Source: Betaproteobacteria bacterium UBA5216
GTDB taxonomy: Bacteria; Pseudomonadota; Gammaproteobacteria; Burkholderiales; SG8-41
Assembly: GCA_002412495.1 (NCBI GenBank)
Contig: DHVE01000069.1
Coordinates: forward strand, 1 to 24,691
Direction of reading: 5' to 3'
Length of the DNA stretch: 24,691 bases
Below are positions 7,136 through 15,409 of this stretch, piece by piece. Below the pieces are notes generated by a model, which was given only the letters and a program-made list of their open reading frames with translations, was not told where the DNA came from and did no database searches. Each line of letters opens with the position of its first letter. Position 1 is the first letter of the stretch. The position numbers were made by a program, and so were the translations under genes.

Positions 7136-8248
7136 GTGGGCCGCGACTACCGCATTTTGGTGCTTGGCGGCTATGGACATTTCGGTGGCCGCATTGGCCG
7201 GGCGCTGGCCCATGATGCGACGCTGATTATCGCCGGGCGCGATGGGGTCAAGGCGAACGTGGCCGCGCGCATCCTCGGGGCGCGGCATGAAGGCGTCGCG
7301 CTTGATCACACGGCGACGGATCTGGCGGCTCGCCTGCGCGCGTTGCGCGCCGCTACCGTTATTCACACCTGCGGTCCGTTTCAAGGGCAAAACTATCACG
7401 TCGCGCAGGCGTGTATCGCTGCTGGGGCGCACTACGTTGATCTTGCCGACGGCCGCGCATTCGTGGCTGACATTGCCGGGCTGGATGGGGCTGCCCGCGA
7501 ACGCGGCGTGCTGGTGACCAGTGGCGCAAGCACGCTGCCGGCATTGTCATCGGCGGTGATCGACGAACACCGGGCGCATTTTTCGCGGTTGGATAATATT
7601 GACATTAGTATCGCGCCCGGCCAGCAGACACCGCGCGGCGTCGCCACGCTGCAGGCCGTACTGTCGTATTGCGGCAAGCCATTCGACGCATGGGAGCAAG
7701 GCCGCTGGCAGACGGTCCATGGATGGCAGGGTCTGCATCGCTTTCGGTATCCTGATTTTGGCGCGCGCTGGCTGGCACGCTGCGATGTGCCTGATTTGCA
7801 ATTATTTCCGGCGCGCTACGCAGGTGTGCGGCGCGTGCGTTTTGATGCCGGGCTGGAACTGGCTGTCGCGCAAGGCGCGTTCTGGCTGCTGGCGGGAATG
7901 GTGCGCGCCGGGTGGGTGGGCAATGCGAGCCACTTTGCCGGCCTTATGTGCAAGCTGGGACCGTGCTTCGACTGGATGGGCAGCGATACCGGCGGCATGC
8001 ATGTTGGGCTCGGCGGATTGGATCGCGAGGGACGGGCGGCGCGTATCGATTGGCACTTGCTGGCGCGGCGCGCCCACGGTCCTGAAATTCCCTGCTTGCC
8101 CGCGATCGTGATCGCGCGAAAATTGGCAGCTGGCGTTCTGACGACGCGTGGCGCCATGCCATGCATGGGGCTGATGTCGTTGGGCGAATTTGCCGAGGCG
8201 GTGACCGCGGCGCAACTCGATATTTCGTGGCGTACGGTTTTCTTGTAA
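7136..8248 (+). CDS. Saccharopine dehydrogenase-like NAD(P)-binding protein
   Basis: The 370-residue product begins with a Rossmann nucleotide-binding motif, LVLGGYGHFGGRIG (8-21), followed by an acceptor-strand end IIAGRD. The block VIHTCGPFQGQNYHVAQACI and then GAHYVDLADG is typical of the saccharopine dehydrogenase NADP-binding family. The C-terminal part is not one I can assign to a substrate. The start is GTG at 7136, 11 bases after the TusA-like gene, with only a weak TAGG upstream, so translation may be coupled. True lysine-pathway activity is unlikely to be inferable from sequence alone; many family members have unknown substrates. Confidence 0.8.
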   Translation: MGRDYRILVLGGYGHFGGRIGRALAHDATLIIAGRDGVKANVAARILGARHEGVALDHTATDLAARLRALRAATVIHTCGPFQGQNYHVAQACIAAGAHYVDLADGRAFVADIAGLDGAARERGVLVTSGASTLPALSSAVIDEHRAHFSRLDNIDISIAPGQQTPRGVATLQAVLSYCGKPFDAWEQGRWQTVHGWQGLHRFRYPDFGARWLARCDVPDLQLFPARYAGVRRVRFDAGLELAVAQGAFWLLAGMVRAGWVGNASHFAGLMCKLGPCFDWMGSDTGGMHVGLGGLDREGRAARIDWHLLARRAHGPEIPCLPAIVIARKLAAGVLTTRGAMPCMGLMSLGEFAEAVTAAQLDISWRTVFL

Positions 8249-8249
8249 A

Positions 8250-8261
8250 CCCGTTCGCGGG
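8250..8261 (+). terminator. Small hairpin after the saccharopine dehydrogenase-like gene
   Basis: CCCG-TTCG-CGGG begins two bases after the stop codon. It has a UUCG tetraloop but only a four-pair stem and no T-run, so it is a weak terminator candidate in the 47-base convergent gap before the DUF4126 gene. Confidence 0.3.
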
Positions 8262-8295
8262 CTTCGGCTGTAACGTTATGCGAGGTTACACAGTG

Positions 8296-8895
8296 TTACG
8301 CAGGGGTGCCGAGTAATTGCCGAATCGAAGAAAATACGCGCTTCAGACCGCGCCAGATTTTCGGCAACAACCAGAAAGCCAGCACGAAAAATATAATCAG
8401 GAACACCAGCATCAGCAGCGGAAACAGCAGCGCCACCCATACCGCGCCGATGGATAATGCGTCTTCGCTGAGGGATGCCGTCCAGTTGCTGATGGGTTCG
8501 GGCGAGGTGTTGATCAGCGCGCGTGCGCTGGCCTTGGTAATGTGACTCCCCGCCGCGACCGCGCCGCCGAGTATGCCCGCCGCGATGCCCATGCCTGCAT
8601 CGCCGCCAGCCACCGCTGCGGCCGCCAGCAACGCACCGGCTGGAATGCGGATGAAGGTATGCGCGGCGTCCCACACGGAATCAAAGCCGGGAATCTTGTC
8701 TGCCAGAAACTCCACCGCAAACATGAAGCCCGATGCACCCATCACCCAAGGGTTGCCCAGCGATTGCAATTCGGCGGGCAACGTGTAAATGCCGAACTGC
8801 TGCAGCAGTCCGAGGAAAAATACCACGGCGTAAAGACGCACGCCGCTGGCCCAGCCGAGTCCGGCGGCGGTTGCTAACGAGGCAATGGCTTCCAA
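8296..8895 (-). CDS. DUF4126 family membrane protein
   Basis: The 199-residue protein matches the DUF4126 family: LATAAGLGWASGVRLYAVVFFLGL near the start, a FAVEFLADKIPGFDSVWDAA block, and a glycine/alanine-rich region with SHITKASARALINTSPEP. About four or five membrane segments are apparent, the last near 153-178 (VWVALLFPLLMLVFLIIFF), followed by a basic tail. The start is TTG: GGAG lies 9 bases upstream and no ATG precedes it in frame. The function of the family is unknown. It is a single gene, convergent with the saccharopine dehydrogenase-like gene and divergent from the GST-like gene. Confidence 0.85.
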   Translation of the reverse strand: MEAIASLATAAGLGWASGVRLYAVVFFLGLLQQFGIYTLPAELQSLGNPWVMGASGFMFAVEFLADKIPGFDSVWDAAHTFIRIPAGALLAAAAVAGGDAGMGIAAGILGGAVAAGSHITKASARALINTSPEPISNWTASLSEDALSIGAVWVALLFPLLMLVFLIIFFVLAFWLLPKIWRGLKRVFSSIRQLLGTPA

Positions 8896-9048
8896 GATGT
8901 CGTTCTCCGCGTGACGTCCAATTACTTACAATAACGTGCGCAGTCTAGCGCGGCGTACTCGGGCACGCCAGCGCGGCGGACACCGCCGGGTGTAAACTGC
9001 CCGGATGCTATGGTAAGGCCTTTCGGAGATTTTGCGGTATTGGTGGAA

Positions 9049-9064
9049 ATTGTTTAAAAACAAT
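9049..9064 (+). promoter_or_regulatory. Perfect inverted repeat directly before the GST-like gene
   Basis: ATTGTTT-AA-AAACAAT is a seven-pair inverted repeat with a two-base centre, ending 5 bases before the ATG at 9070. The start codon has no Shine-Dalgarno sequence; the repeat occupies its place. It could be a repressor site or an RNA fold that limits initiation. Confidence 0.4.
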
Positions 9065-9069
9065 ATCTT

Positions 9070-9771
9070 ATGATAAAGCTCTATCAGTTTGCACCAGCCT
9101 TCGGATTACCCAATCTCAGCCCCTTCTGCATGAAGGTCGAGACGTATTTACGCATGGTGGCGTTGCCGTACGAATGCCCGCGCGGCGCTGATCTGCGGAA
9201 ATCCCCCAAGGGCAAGATGCCGTACATCGAAGACGGCGGCAAAGTCGTGGCGGATTCCAGTTTCATCATCGATTACCTGAAAACAACATACGGCGACCGC
9301 TTGGACGCCAGGTTGTCGCCACAACAGTGCGCCATGGCGCTTGTGATTCAACGCACATTCGAGGAAAGCCTGTATTGGGCCGCCGTCTATTCGCGCTGGA
9401 TCGACGACGCGGGGTTTGCAGTGGTGCGCGAAGCGGCGTTCTCGCGCCTTGCGTTTCCCTTGCGTCAAATCGTGCCGTTTTTCGCGCAACGCGCGTTGCG
9501 CCAGGAATTGCACGGTCAGGGCTTGGGGCGGCACAGCCGCGATGACATCTACGCGATAGGCTGCCGTGATATTGACGCGCTGTCGGAATTACTTGGCGAT
9601 CAGGCGTTTTTCCTGGGGGCCGAGCCGGCATCCATCGATGCCACGGGCTATGCGTTTTTTGCGAACCTGCTATGGGCGCCCATCGATTCGCCCCTGCGTG
9701 CACGCGCCATGCAACACGCCAATATCGAAGCGTATTGCCAGCGCATGAAGGCACGTTATTACCCGGACTGA
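9070..9771 (+). CDS. Glutathione S-transferase-fold protein
   Basis: The 233-residue protein has an N-terminal thioredoxin-like GST domain: LYQFAPAFGLPNLSPFCMKVETYLR with Cys20, then GKMPYIEDGGKVVADSSFIIDYL, which contains the cis-proline and the SS glutathione contact. The helical C-terminal domain includes ALSELLGDQAFFLGAEPASIDATGYAF, the usual GST C-domain motif. The overall form resembles the Fax/metaxin-like GST branch seen in proteobacteria. The substrate is unknown. It is a single gene with its own upstream inverted repeat. Confidence 0.87.
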   Translation: MIKLYQFAPAFGLPNLSPFCMKVETYLRMVALPYECPRGADLRKSPKGKMPYIEDGGKVVADSSFIIDYLKTTYGDRLDARLSPQQCAMALVIQRTFEESLYWAAVYSRWIDDAGFAVVREAAFSRLAFPLRQIVPFFAQRALRQELHGQGLGRHSRDDIYAIGCRDIDALSELLGDQAFFLGAEPASIDATGYAFFANLLWAPIDSPLRARAMQHANIEAYCQRMKARYYPD

Positions 9772-9829
9772 CACATCCAGTCTGATACGCAGCTTGCGTT
9801 TTAGAATTGCGACGCCACGCCGGCCAGGA

Positions 9830-12800
9830 CTACGCGAGCCGGCCTAGCTGTGCGTTGATATCGGACAGCGTGGATTCAAATTTCGCGAGACGCTCGCGTT
9901 CCTGCGCCACAACCGGCGGCGGTGCACGGTCGACAAAATTTGGATTGGCGAGTTTTGTTTTTGCGTTGGCAATTTCTTTTTCGTGACGTGCTTTTTCTTT
10001 TTCCAAGCGCGTTTTTTCGGCCGCTTTGTCGATCTCTACTTTCAGCATCAGTTTGTAGTGATCGACTATCGACACCGGCGCGTCGTCTTCTGGCAGCACG
10101 CCAACAATTTGCACTTCGGCGAGGCGCGCCAGCGCTGTCATATAGGGCGCAAATGCCTTGAGTTGCCCGGCATCGCCCTCGGCGATCAGCGGAACTTTCT
10201 GGCCCGGCGGCAGATTCATTTCGCTGCGTAGCGTGCGGCATGCGTTGATTAATTGCTTGAGCGTGGCGATGTCACGTTCGGCACTCTCGTCGATGCGCGC
10301 TGGTTCGCATTGCGGATAGTGCTGCAGCATGATCGACGGCCCACGCTGGCCAGCGAGCGGCGCGACGATTTGCCAGAGTTCTTCGGTGATAAACGGCATG
10401 ACCGGATGCGCGAGCCGCAATATCGACTCGAGCACGCGAACCAGCGTACGCCGCGTGGCACGTTGCTGGGCTTCGTTACCCCCCTGCATTTGCACCTTGG
10501 CGAGTTCGACGTACCAATCGCAGTATTCGTCCCAAACCAGCTCATAAATGGCGCGCGCCAGATTGTCGAAGCGATATTCGCTGAACGCCTTGGCGACTTC
10601 GGCTTCCGCGCGTTGCAGGCGGCTGACCATCCATTTATCGGCGGTAGAAAATTCCAGCGGCGCCTCATTTTTGTTGCTGGCGTCGAGGCCGACATCCTTG
10701 CCGTCGCAATTCATCAACACAAAGCGCGTGGCGTTCCACAGTTTATTGCAGAAATTGCGATAGCCGTCGCAACGCTGTAGATCGAACTTGATGTCGCGGC
10801 CTGGCGAGGCGAGGCTCGCAAACGTAAAGCGCAGGGCGTCGGTGCCAAACGCGGCGATACCGTCGGGAAAATGTTTCTTGGTAGTGGCGGCGATTTTGCC
10901 GGCCTGCCGCGGATCCATCAGGTTGGCCGCGCGTTTTTCGATTAGCGCTTCGAGCGTGATGCCGTCAACGATGTCCAGTGGGTCGAGCACGTTGCCCTTG
11001 GACTTGGACATTTTCTGGCCTTCCGCGTCGCGGATCAGGCCATGCACATACACTTCGTGGAACGGCACCTTGTCGGTGAAATGCAGGGTCATCATCACCA
11101 TGCGTGCCACCCAGAAAAAGATGATGTCGAAGCCGGTGACCAGCACGGACGAAGGCAGGTAACGATCCAGCGCAAAATTGGTTTTTTGCGGATAACCGGG
11201 TGTCCAGTCGAGCGTGGAAAAGGGCCACAGCGCCGATGAGTACCAGGTATCGAGCACGTCTTCGTCCTGACGCAGCGACACCGGCGCCACTTTTTCGCCG
11301 GCTTCAAGACGCTCGGGCAACCGCTCGTCGTACAATGCCAGCGCCTCGTCGTGGTTGCGCGCCACATATACATTGCCTTCGGCATCGTACCAGGCGGGGA
11401 TGCGATGCCCCCACCACAACTGCCGAGAGATGCACCAGTCCTGAATGTTGGTGAGCCACTGGTTGTAGGTATTGGTCCAGTTCTCCGGCACGAATTTGAG
11501 CTGGCCGAGCGCCACGGCATCCAGTCCGCGCTGCGCCAGTGATTCCATTTTCATGAACCACTGGTCGGTGAGCATGGGTTCGACGATCGCGTCGGTGCGC
11601 CCACAGCGCGGCACCATCAGCTTGTGTGGCTTGGTCTCGCCAAGCAAGCCTTTCGCTTCGAGATCGGCGAGTATGCGCTTGCGCGCTTCAAATCGGTCAA
11701 GTCCGCGATAGGCAGCGGGCGCGTTGTCGTTTATTTTTGCGTCCAGCGTTAGTACGCTAATGGGGGCAAGCTGGTGCCGCACGCCGACCTGGTAATCGTT
11801 GAAGTCGTGCGCCGGGGTGATTTTGACGCACCCGGTGCCGAAGGCAGCATCGACATAATCATCGGCGATCACCGGGATCGTGCGGCCGGTCAGCGGTAGC
11901 ATGACTTGCGCGCCGATTAACGCGGTATAGCGGGGGTCGTCGGGATTGACAGCGACCGCTACGTCGCCAAGCATGGTTTCCGGACGCGTGGTGGCGACCG
12001 TTAAATAGCCTTCACCGGCGGCCAGTGGATAGCGGATGTGCCACAGCTTGCCGTCTTCCTCGACCGATTCCACTTCGAGATCGGACACCGCTGTTTGCAG
12101 CACCGGATCCCAGTTCACCAGCCGCTTGCCGCGATAAATCAATCCCTGCTGGTGCATGCGCACAAAGGTTTCGGTGACGGTGCGCGACAGACCTTCGTCC
12201 ATGGTGAAGCGCTCGCGCTCCCAATCGCACGAGCTGCCGAGGCGGCGCATCTGGCGCGTGATGGTGGAGCCGGATTCTTCTTTCCATTGCCACACGCGTT
12301 CGATGAATTTGTCGCGGCCTAAATCATGGCGCGACGCTTTTTGCGCGTCGAGCTGGCGCTCCACCACGATCTGCGTGGCAATACCCGCGTGATCGGTGCC
12401 GGGTTGCCACAGCGTGTTGTTGCCGAGCATGCGGTGATAGCGCGTCAGCGCGTCCATCAATGTGTGCTGGAACGCGTGTCCCATGTGCAGCGTGCCGGTG
12501 ACATTGGGCGGCGGCAACAGGATGCAATAGTTTCCGGATTTTGCGGGATCGTTCCCGGCCTGGAAATAACCGTTTTTTTCCCATTCGGGATACCAGCGTG
12601 CTTCGATAGCCGCCGGCTCAAAACTCTTGGCGAGTTCCATGGTATTGCTTGAATGGCTTGAGGGTGATGAGGCGGGACCGGGGAACGCTAGGTGCGGAGT
12701 AGAAGACGGCATTATACCGGACGCGGCGCCGGCATTTGCCGTACGTAGCGATTCCAGATGCGAGCGTAGCGATTCTTCCACCGAGGTGCGCACCATCGCG

Positions 12801-13309
12801 CCGATGTTGGCCTTGAGATCATCGGTGATGCGCGCCAGCGCCTGATCCAGCGCCGAGCCGATTTCCGGCATGACTTGTTTTTGCACCACGCTGGTGATGC
12901 GTTCATCCACCTGCGACATTACGCGCAAATACGCGGCGTGTTCGAGATTCTGGTTCTGCACGCGGGAAATGACTTCGGTGCTTTCTGTCACGTCAGCGGT
13001 GGGTGGCTCGGGCAAGGCAGGCGGCGCAACGGCACTGGACACTGCCGCGGGCATGGGCAGCACCACGACATCGGTGAGTTCGGGCACATCGTCGTCATCG
13101 CTTCCACTGTCCGGCACGGGGCTTGCCGGCATGGCTATTGGGGCCTCGTGGGGCGGCGTATTGACTACCGCGTCCGCGGGTTCGACGGCTGTATGGGGAG
13201 CAACAGGCGGCGCCGGTGGCGGACGGCGATGCCGCAACAGCAACGCATCGGCGCGTGCGAGGATTTCGCTGCTATCGTCCCCGTCATCAGGGTTCGGATG
13301 TTGCGCCAT
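9830..13309 (-). CDS. valS: Valyl-tRNA synthetase, in frame with a 223-residue N-terminal extension
   Basis: ValS charges tRNA-Val. The synthetase core begins at Met224 (ATG at 12640, MELAKSFEPAAIEARWYPEW) and is 936 residues, near the usual 950. The HIGH-type motif HMGH is at 275-278 and KMSKS at 766-770. The C-terminal coiled coil (EKEKARHEKEIANAKTKLA) is intact. The extension 1-223 is acidic and proline-rich to about 115, then helical (VISRVQNQNLEHAAYLRVM through SVEESLRSHLESLR). It recalls the small protein encoded between holC and valS in other Betaproteobacteria (DUF2486-like, from memory). A GAGG ribosome site precedes the ATG at 13309, 11 bases after holC, whereas the ATG at 12640 has none. 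A TATAAT at 12716-12711 might start a valS-only message. Whether the product is one protein or two is not decided by sequence. Confidence 0.9.
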   Translation of the reverse strand: MAQHPNPDDGDDSSEILARADALLLRHRRPPPAPPVAPHTAVEPADAVVNTPPHEAPIAMPASPVPDSGSDDDDVPELTDVVVLPMPAAVSSAVAPPALPEPPTADVTESTEVISRVQNQNLEHAAYLRVMSQVDERITSVVQKQVMPEIGSALDQALARITDDLKANIGAMVRTSVEESLRSHLESLRTANAGAASGIMPSSTPHLAFPGPASSPSSHSSNTMELAKSFEPAAIEARWYPEWEKNGYFQAGNDPAKSGNYCILLPPPNVTGTLHMGHAFQHTLMDALTRYHRMLGNNTLWQPGTDHAGIATQIVVERQLDAQKASRHDLGRDKFIERVWQWKEESGSTITRQMRRLGSSCDWERERFTMDEGLSRTVTETFVRMHQQGLIYRGKRLVNWDPVLQTAVSDLEVESVEEDGKLWHIRYPLAAGEGYLTVATTRPETMLGDVAVAVNPDDPRYTALIGAQVMLPLTGRTIPVIADDYVDAAFGTGCVKITPAHDFNDYQVGVRHQLAPISVLTLDAKINDNAPAAYRGLDRFEARKRILADLEAKGLLGETKPHKLMVPRCGRTDAIVEPMLTDQWFMKMESLAQRGLDAVALGQLKFVPENWTNTYNQWLTNIQDWCISRQLWWGHRIPAWYDAEGNVYVARNHDEALALYDERLPERLEAGEKVAPVSLRQDEDVLDTWYSSALWPFSTLDWTPGYPQKTNFALDRYLPSSVLVTGFDIIFFWVARMVMMTLHFTDKVPFHEVYVHGLIRDAEGQKMSKSKGNVLDPLDIVDGITLEALIEKRAANLMDPRQAGKIAATTKKHFPDGIAAFGTDALRFTFASLASPGRDIKFDLQRCDGYRNFCNKLWNATRFVLMNCDGKDVGLDASNKNEAPLEFSTADKWMVSRLQRAEAEVAKAFSEYRFDNLARAIYELVWDEYCDWYVELAKVQMQGGNEAQQRATRRTLVRVLESILRLAHPVMPFITEELWQIVAPLAGQRGPSIMLQHYPQCEPARIDESAERDIATLKQLINACRTLRSEMNLPPGQKVPLIAEGDAGQLKAFAPYMTALARLAEVQIVGVLPEDDAPVSIVDHYKLMLKVEIDKAAEKTRLEKEKARHEKEIANAKTKLANPNFVDRAPPPVVAQERERLAKFESTLSDINAQLGRLA
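12711..12716 (-). promoter_or_regulatory. Possible internal valS promoter (-10)
   Basis: A perfect TATAAT on the minus strand lies about 71 bases before the canonical valS ATG at 12640, inside the extended reading frame. No good -35 element is seen at 16-18 bases. It marks where a separate valS transcript could begin. Confidence 0.3.
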
Positions 13310-13320
13310 CGTGCCTCGGA

Positions 13321-13749
13321 CTACGATTCCGTTTTTGACAAATCGTGGCTGCGGATTTCATAGCCGCGGTCGCGATAAAACTTGAAGCGATCCCGTGCGC
13401 TGGCGCGGTCATGGTCGTCCATGCTGACTATCTCGATCAGCCGCTGAAAGCGACTGAACATCGGTGGCCATGCGTCGCGCAAATTGAGCAGTACTTCGTC
13501 GTGGGGTGGCTCGCCATCTTCGTGCGCAATTGTGATGGGCGTGCGCACGGCGAGTTCATGATTCGCATGGCAGTGCGGAATAAAGCCGGTGGACGAAGCA
13601 GTCCATAGCATGCGGTCTATTTTTTGCGCAGCTTCGGCATCAGGGCACAACACGGCAACCCGCAGACCACGCCCATAGGCCTTCGCGGCCAGCCGGCACG
13701 CGGTGTGCCATTTGTCGCCAACGTGGGTGTAAAAATCAATCTGCGTCAT
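13321..13749 (-). CDS. holC: HolC, DNA polymerase III chi subunit
   Basis: The chi subunit links the clamp loader to single-strand DNA-binding protein. The 142-residue product fits the family length and pattern: IDFYTHVGDKWHTACRLAAKAYGRGLRVAVLC near the start, then DRMLWTASSTGFIPH, and a late FKFYRDRGYEI. It sits between pepA and valS, an arrangement common in proteobacteria. No strong ribosome site precedes the ATG. The pepA stop lies 36 bases upstream. Confidence 0.93.
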   Translation of the reverse strand: MTQIDFYTHVGDKWHTACRLAAKAYGRGLRVAVLCPDAEAAQKIDRMLWTASSTGFIPHCHANHELAVRTPITIAHEDGEPPHDEVLLNLRDAWPPMFSRFQRLIEIVSMDDHDRASARDRFKFYRDRGYEIRSHDLSKTES

Positions 13750-13785
13750 GCAGGTGATTGTGATGCAAGTTATTGTATTTTAATA

Positions 13786-15291
13786 TTATTTGTCTATGCC
13801 TGCACGATGAATCAGGTATTGCGTCAGCAGCGGTACGGGCCGGCCCGTGGAACCTTTTTCCTTGCCGGATTTCCACGCAGTGCCCGCGACGTCGAGGTGC
13901 GCCCACTTAAACTTCTTGGTAAAGCGCGACAGGTAACACGCGGCGGTTACGGCGCCCGCCGGTCGTCCACCGATGTTGGCGAAGTCGGCAAAGTTGCTTT
14001 TCAGTTGTTCCTGATATTCGTCATGCAATGGCATGTGCCATGCGCGATCAAGCGATGTCTCGCCGGCGGCAAGCACTTCTTGCGCCAACGCGTCGTCATT
14101 GGCAAACAGACCGCTGACCACGTGGCCGAGGGCGATCACGCAGGCGCCGGTGAGCGTGGCGATATCGATTACCGCGGCGGGATCGTAGCGTTCGGCGTAG
14201 GTCAGGGCGTCACACAGTATCAGGCGGCCTTCGGCATCGGTGTTGAGAATCTCCACGGTCTGCCCTGACATGCTGGTGACGATATCGCCGGGTTTGGTGG
14301 CGCGGCTGCCCGGCATGTTTTCCGTGGCCGGGACGATGCCGACTACGTTGATTGGCAGACGCATTTCACCGATGGCCTTCAGCGTACCCAGCACGCTGCC
14401 CGCGCCGCTCATGTCGAATTTCATTTCGTCCATCTCGCCCGCTGGTTTGAGCGAGGTGCCGCCAGTGTCGAACGTCACGCCCTTGCCCACCAGCACCACC
14501 GGCTTTTGATTTTTCGGCCCGCCGCGATATTCCAGCACGATCAGCTTGGGGGGTTCGGCGCTGCCGCGCGCCACCGACAGCAGCGTGCCCATGCCGAGTT
14601 TTTCCATGTCGGCACGGTCAAGAATCTTCGCTTTCATGCCAGCGGTACGAAAATGTCTGGCCAGTTCCCTGGCTTTGTTCGCCAGATACGTGGGTGTGCA
14701 GACGTTTCCGGGCAGATTGCCGAGATCCTTGGCGAAACTCATGCCATTGCCGAGCGCCATACCCTGCTCCAGGCCTCGTTCCGCTGCGCGGCGTTCACCG
14801 GCGGATGCATAGGCAAAGGCCAGTCGTTTGAGCTTCGATTCCGGCGATTCGGGCTTGCTTTTCATATGGTCAAAGCGATACGACGCTTCGATGGCAAGTG
14901 TCGCCGCCTGCGCCACGCGCCAGGCAATGTCATGGGTTCCAGCTGAAAGCGACGTCAGGTGAATTTCCACGTCTGCCGCGCCGGTGGATTTGACGGCGCG
15001 AAATGCGGCTAGTAACGCACTGCGGTACGCCTTGGCGCCGAACGACTTTTCCGCGCCGAGTCCGACCAGCAGAACGCGCTCGCATGCCAGCTGGGGCACG
15101 CGATGCAAGACCAGCGTGGTGCCAGCGCGCCCATCCATGTCGCCCGCCTGAATCGCTCTGGAGAGAGCGCCTTTGGCGGCTTTGTCCAGCGCGGCGGCGG
15201 GCGCGGAGAGTTTGCGCGTCTCGAACACGCCCACCACGACGCAACCTGATTTCGCCGAGCCCGGCGTGTTATGCTTTGTGCTGAATTCCAA
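13786..15291 (-). CDS. pepA: PepA, leucyl aminopeptidase (M17)
   Basis: PepA is a cytosolic two-metal aminopeptidase. The start is taken as TTG at 15291 (MEFSTKHNTPGSAKSGCVVV), 6 bases after AGGAG. This gives 501 residues, the family length, and fits the usual N terminus. The open frame continues upstream but would run into divergent lptF. Metal and catalytic residues are visible: Lys270 and Asp275 in VGKGVTFDTGG, Asp293 in KFDMSG, and Asp352 and Glu354 in the signature NTDAEGRL (350-357). A promoter (TTGCTT, 17 bases, GATAAT) stands 40-68 bases upstream. It is the first gene of pepA-holC-valS. E. coli PepA also binds DNA in Xer recombination; nothing here tests that. Confidence 0.93.
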   Translation of the reverse strand: MEFSTKHNTPGSAKSGCVVVGVFETRKLSAPAAALDKAAKGALSRAIQAGDMDGRAGTTLVLHRVPQLACERVLLVGLGAEKSFGAKAYRSALLAAFRAVKSTGAADVEIHLTSLSAGTHDIAWRVAQAATLAIEASYRFDHMKSKPESPESKLKRLAFAYASAGERRAAERGLEQGMALGNGMSFAKDLGNLPGNVCTPTYLANKARELARHFRTAGMKAKILDRADMEKLGMGTLLSVARGSAEPPKLIVLEYRGGPKNQKPVVLVGKGVTFDTGGTSLKPAGEMDEMKFDMSGAGSVLGTLKAIGEMRLPINVVGIVPATENMPGSRATKPGDIVTSMSGQTVEILNTDAEGRLILCDALTYAERYDPAAVIDIATLTGACVIALGHVVSGLFANDDALAQEVLAAGETSLDRAWHMPLHDEYQEQLKSNFADFANIGGRPAGAVTAACYLSRFTKKFKWAHLDVAGTAWKSGKEKGSTGRPVPLLTQYLIHRAGIDK

Positions 15292-15330
15292 GATAAACTC
15301 CTGAACGGAAAAACATGGTATCGAAATTTG

Positions 15331-15359
15331 ATTATCGATGGTTTCTCCGTGAAAAGCAA
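15331..15359 (-). promoter_or_regulatory. Candidate pepA promoter
   Basis: On the minus strand TTGCTT (15359-15354) and GATAAT (15336-15331) are separated by exactly 17 bases. The -10 matches at 5 of 6 bases. Transcription would begin near 15324, leaving a leader of about 33 bases that includes AGGAG before the TTG start. Confidence 0.45.
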
Positions 15360-15409
15360 AATCGGTTTCCCGCCATAATTCTCGCGCGCCCACTCGTAAT
15401 ATTGTCCGG

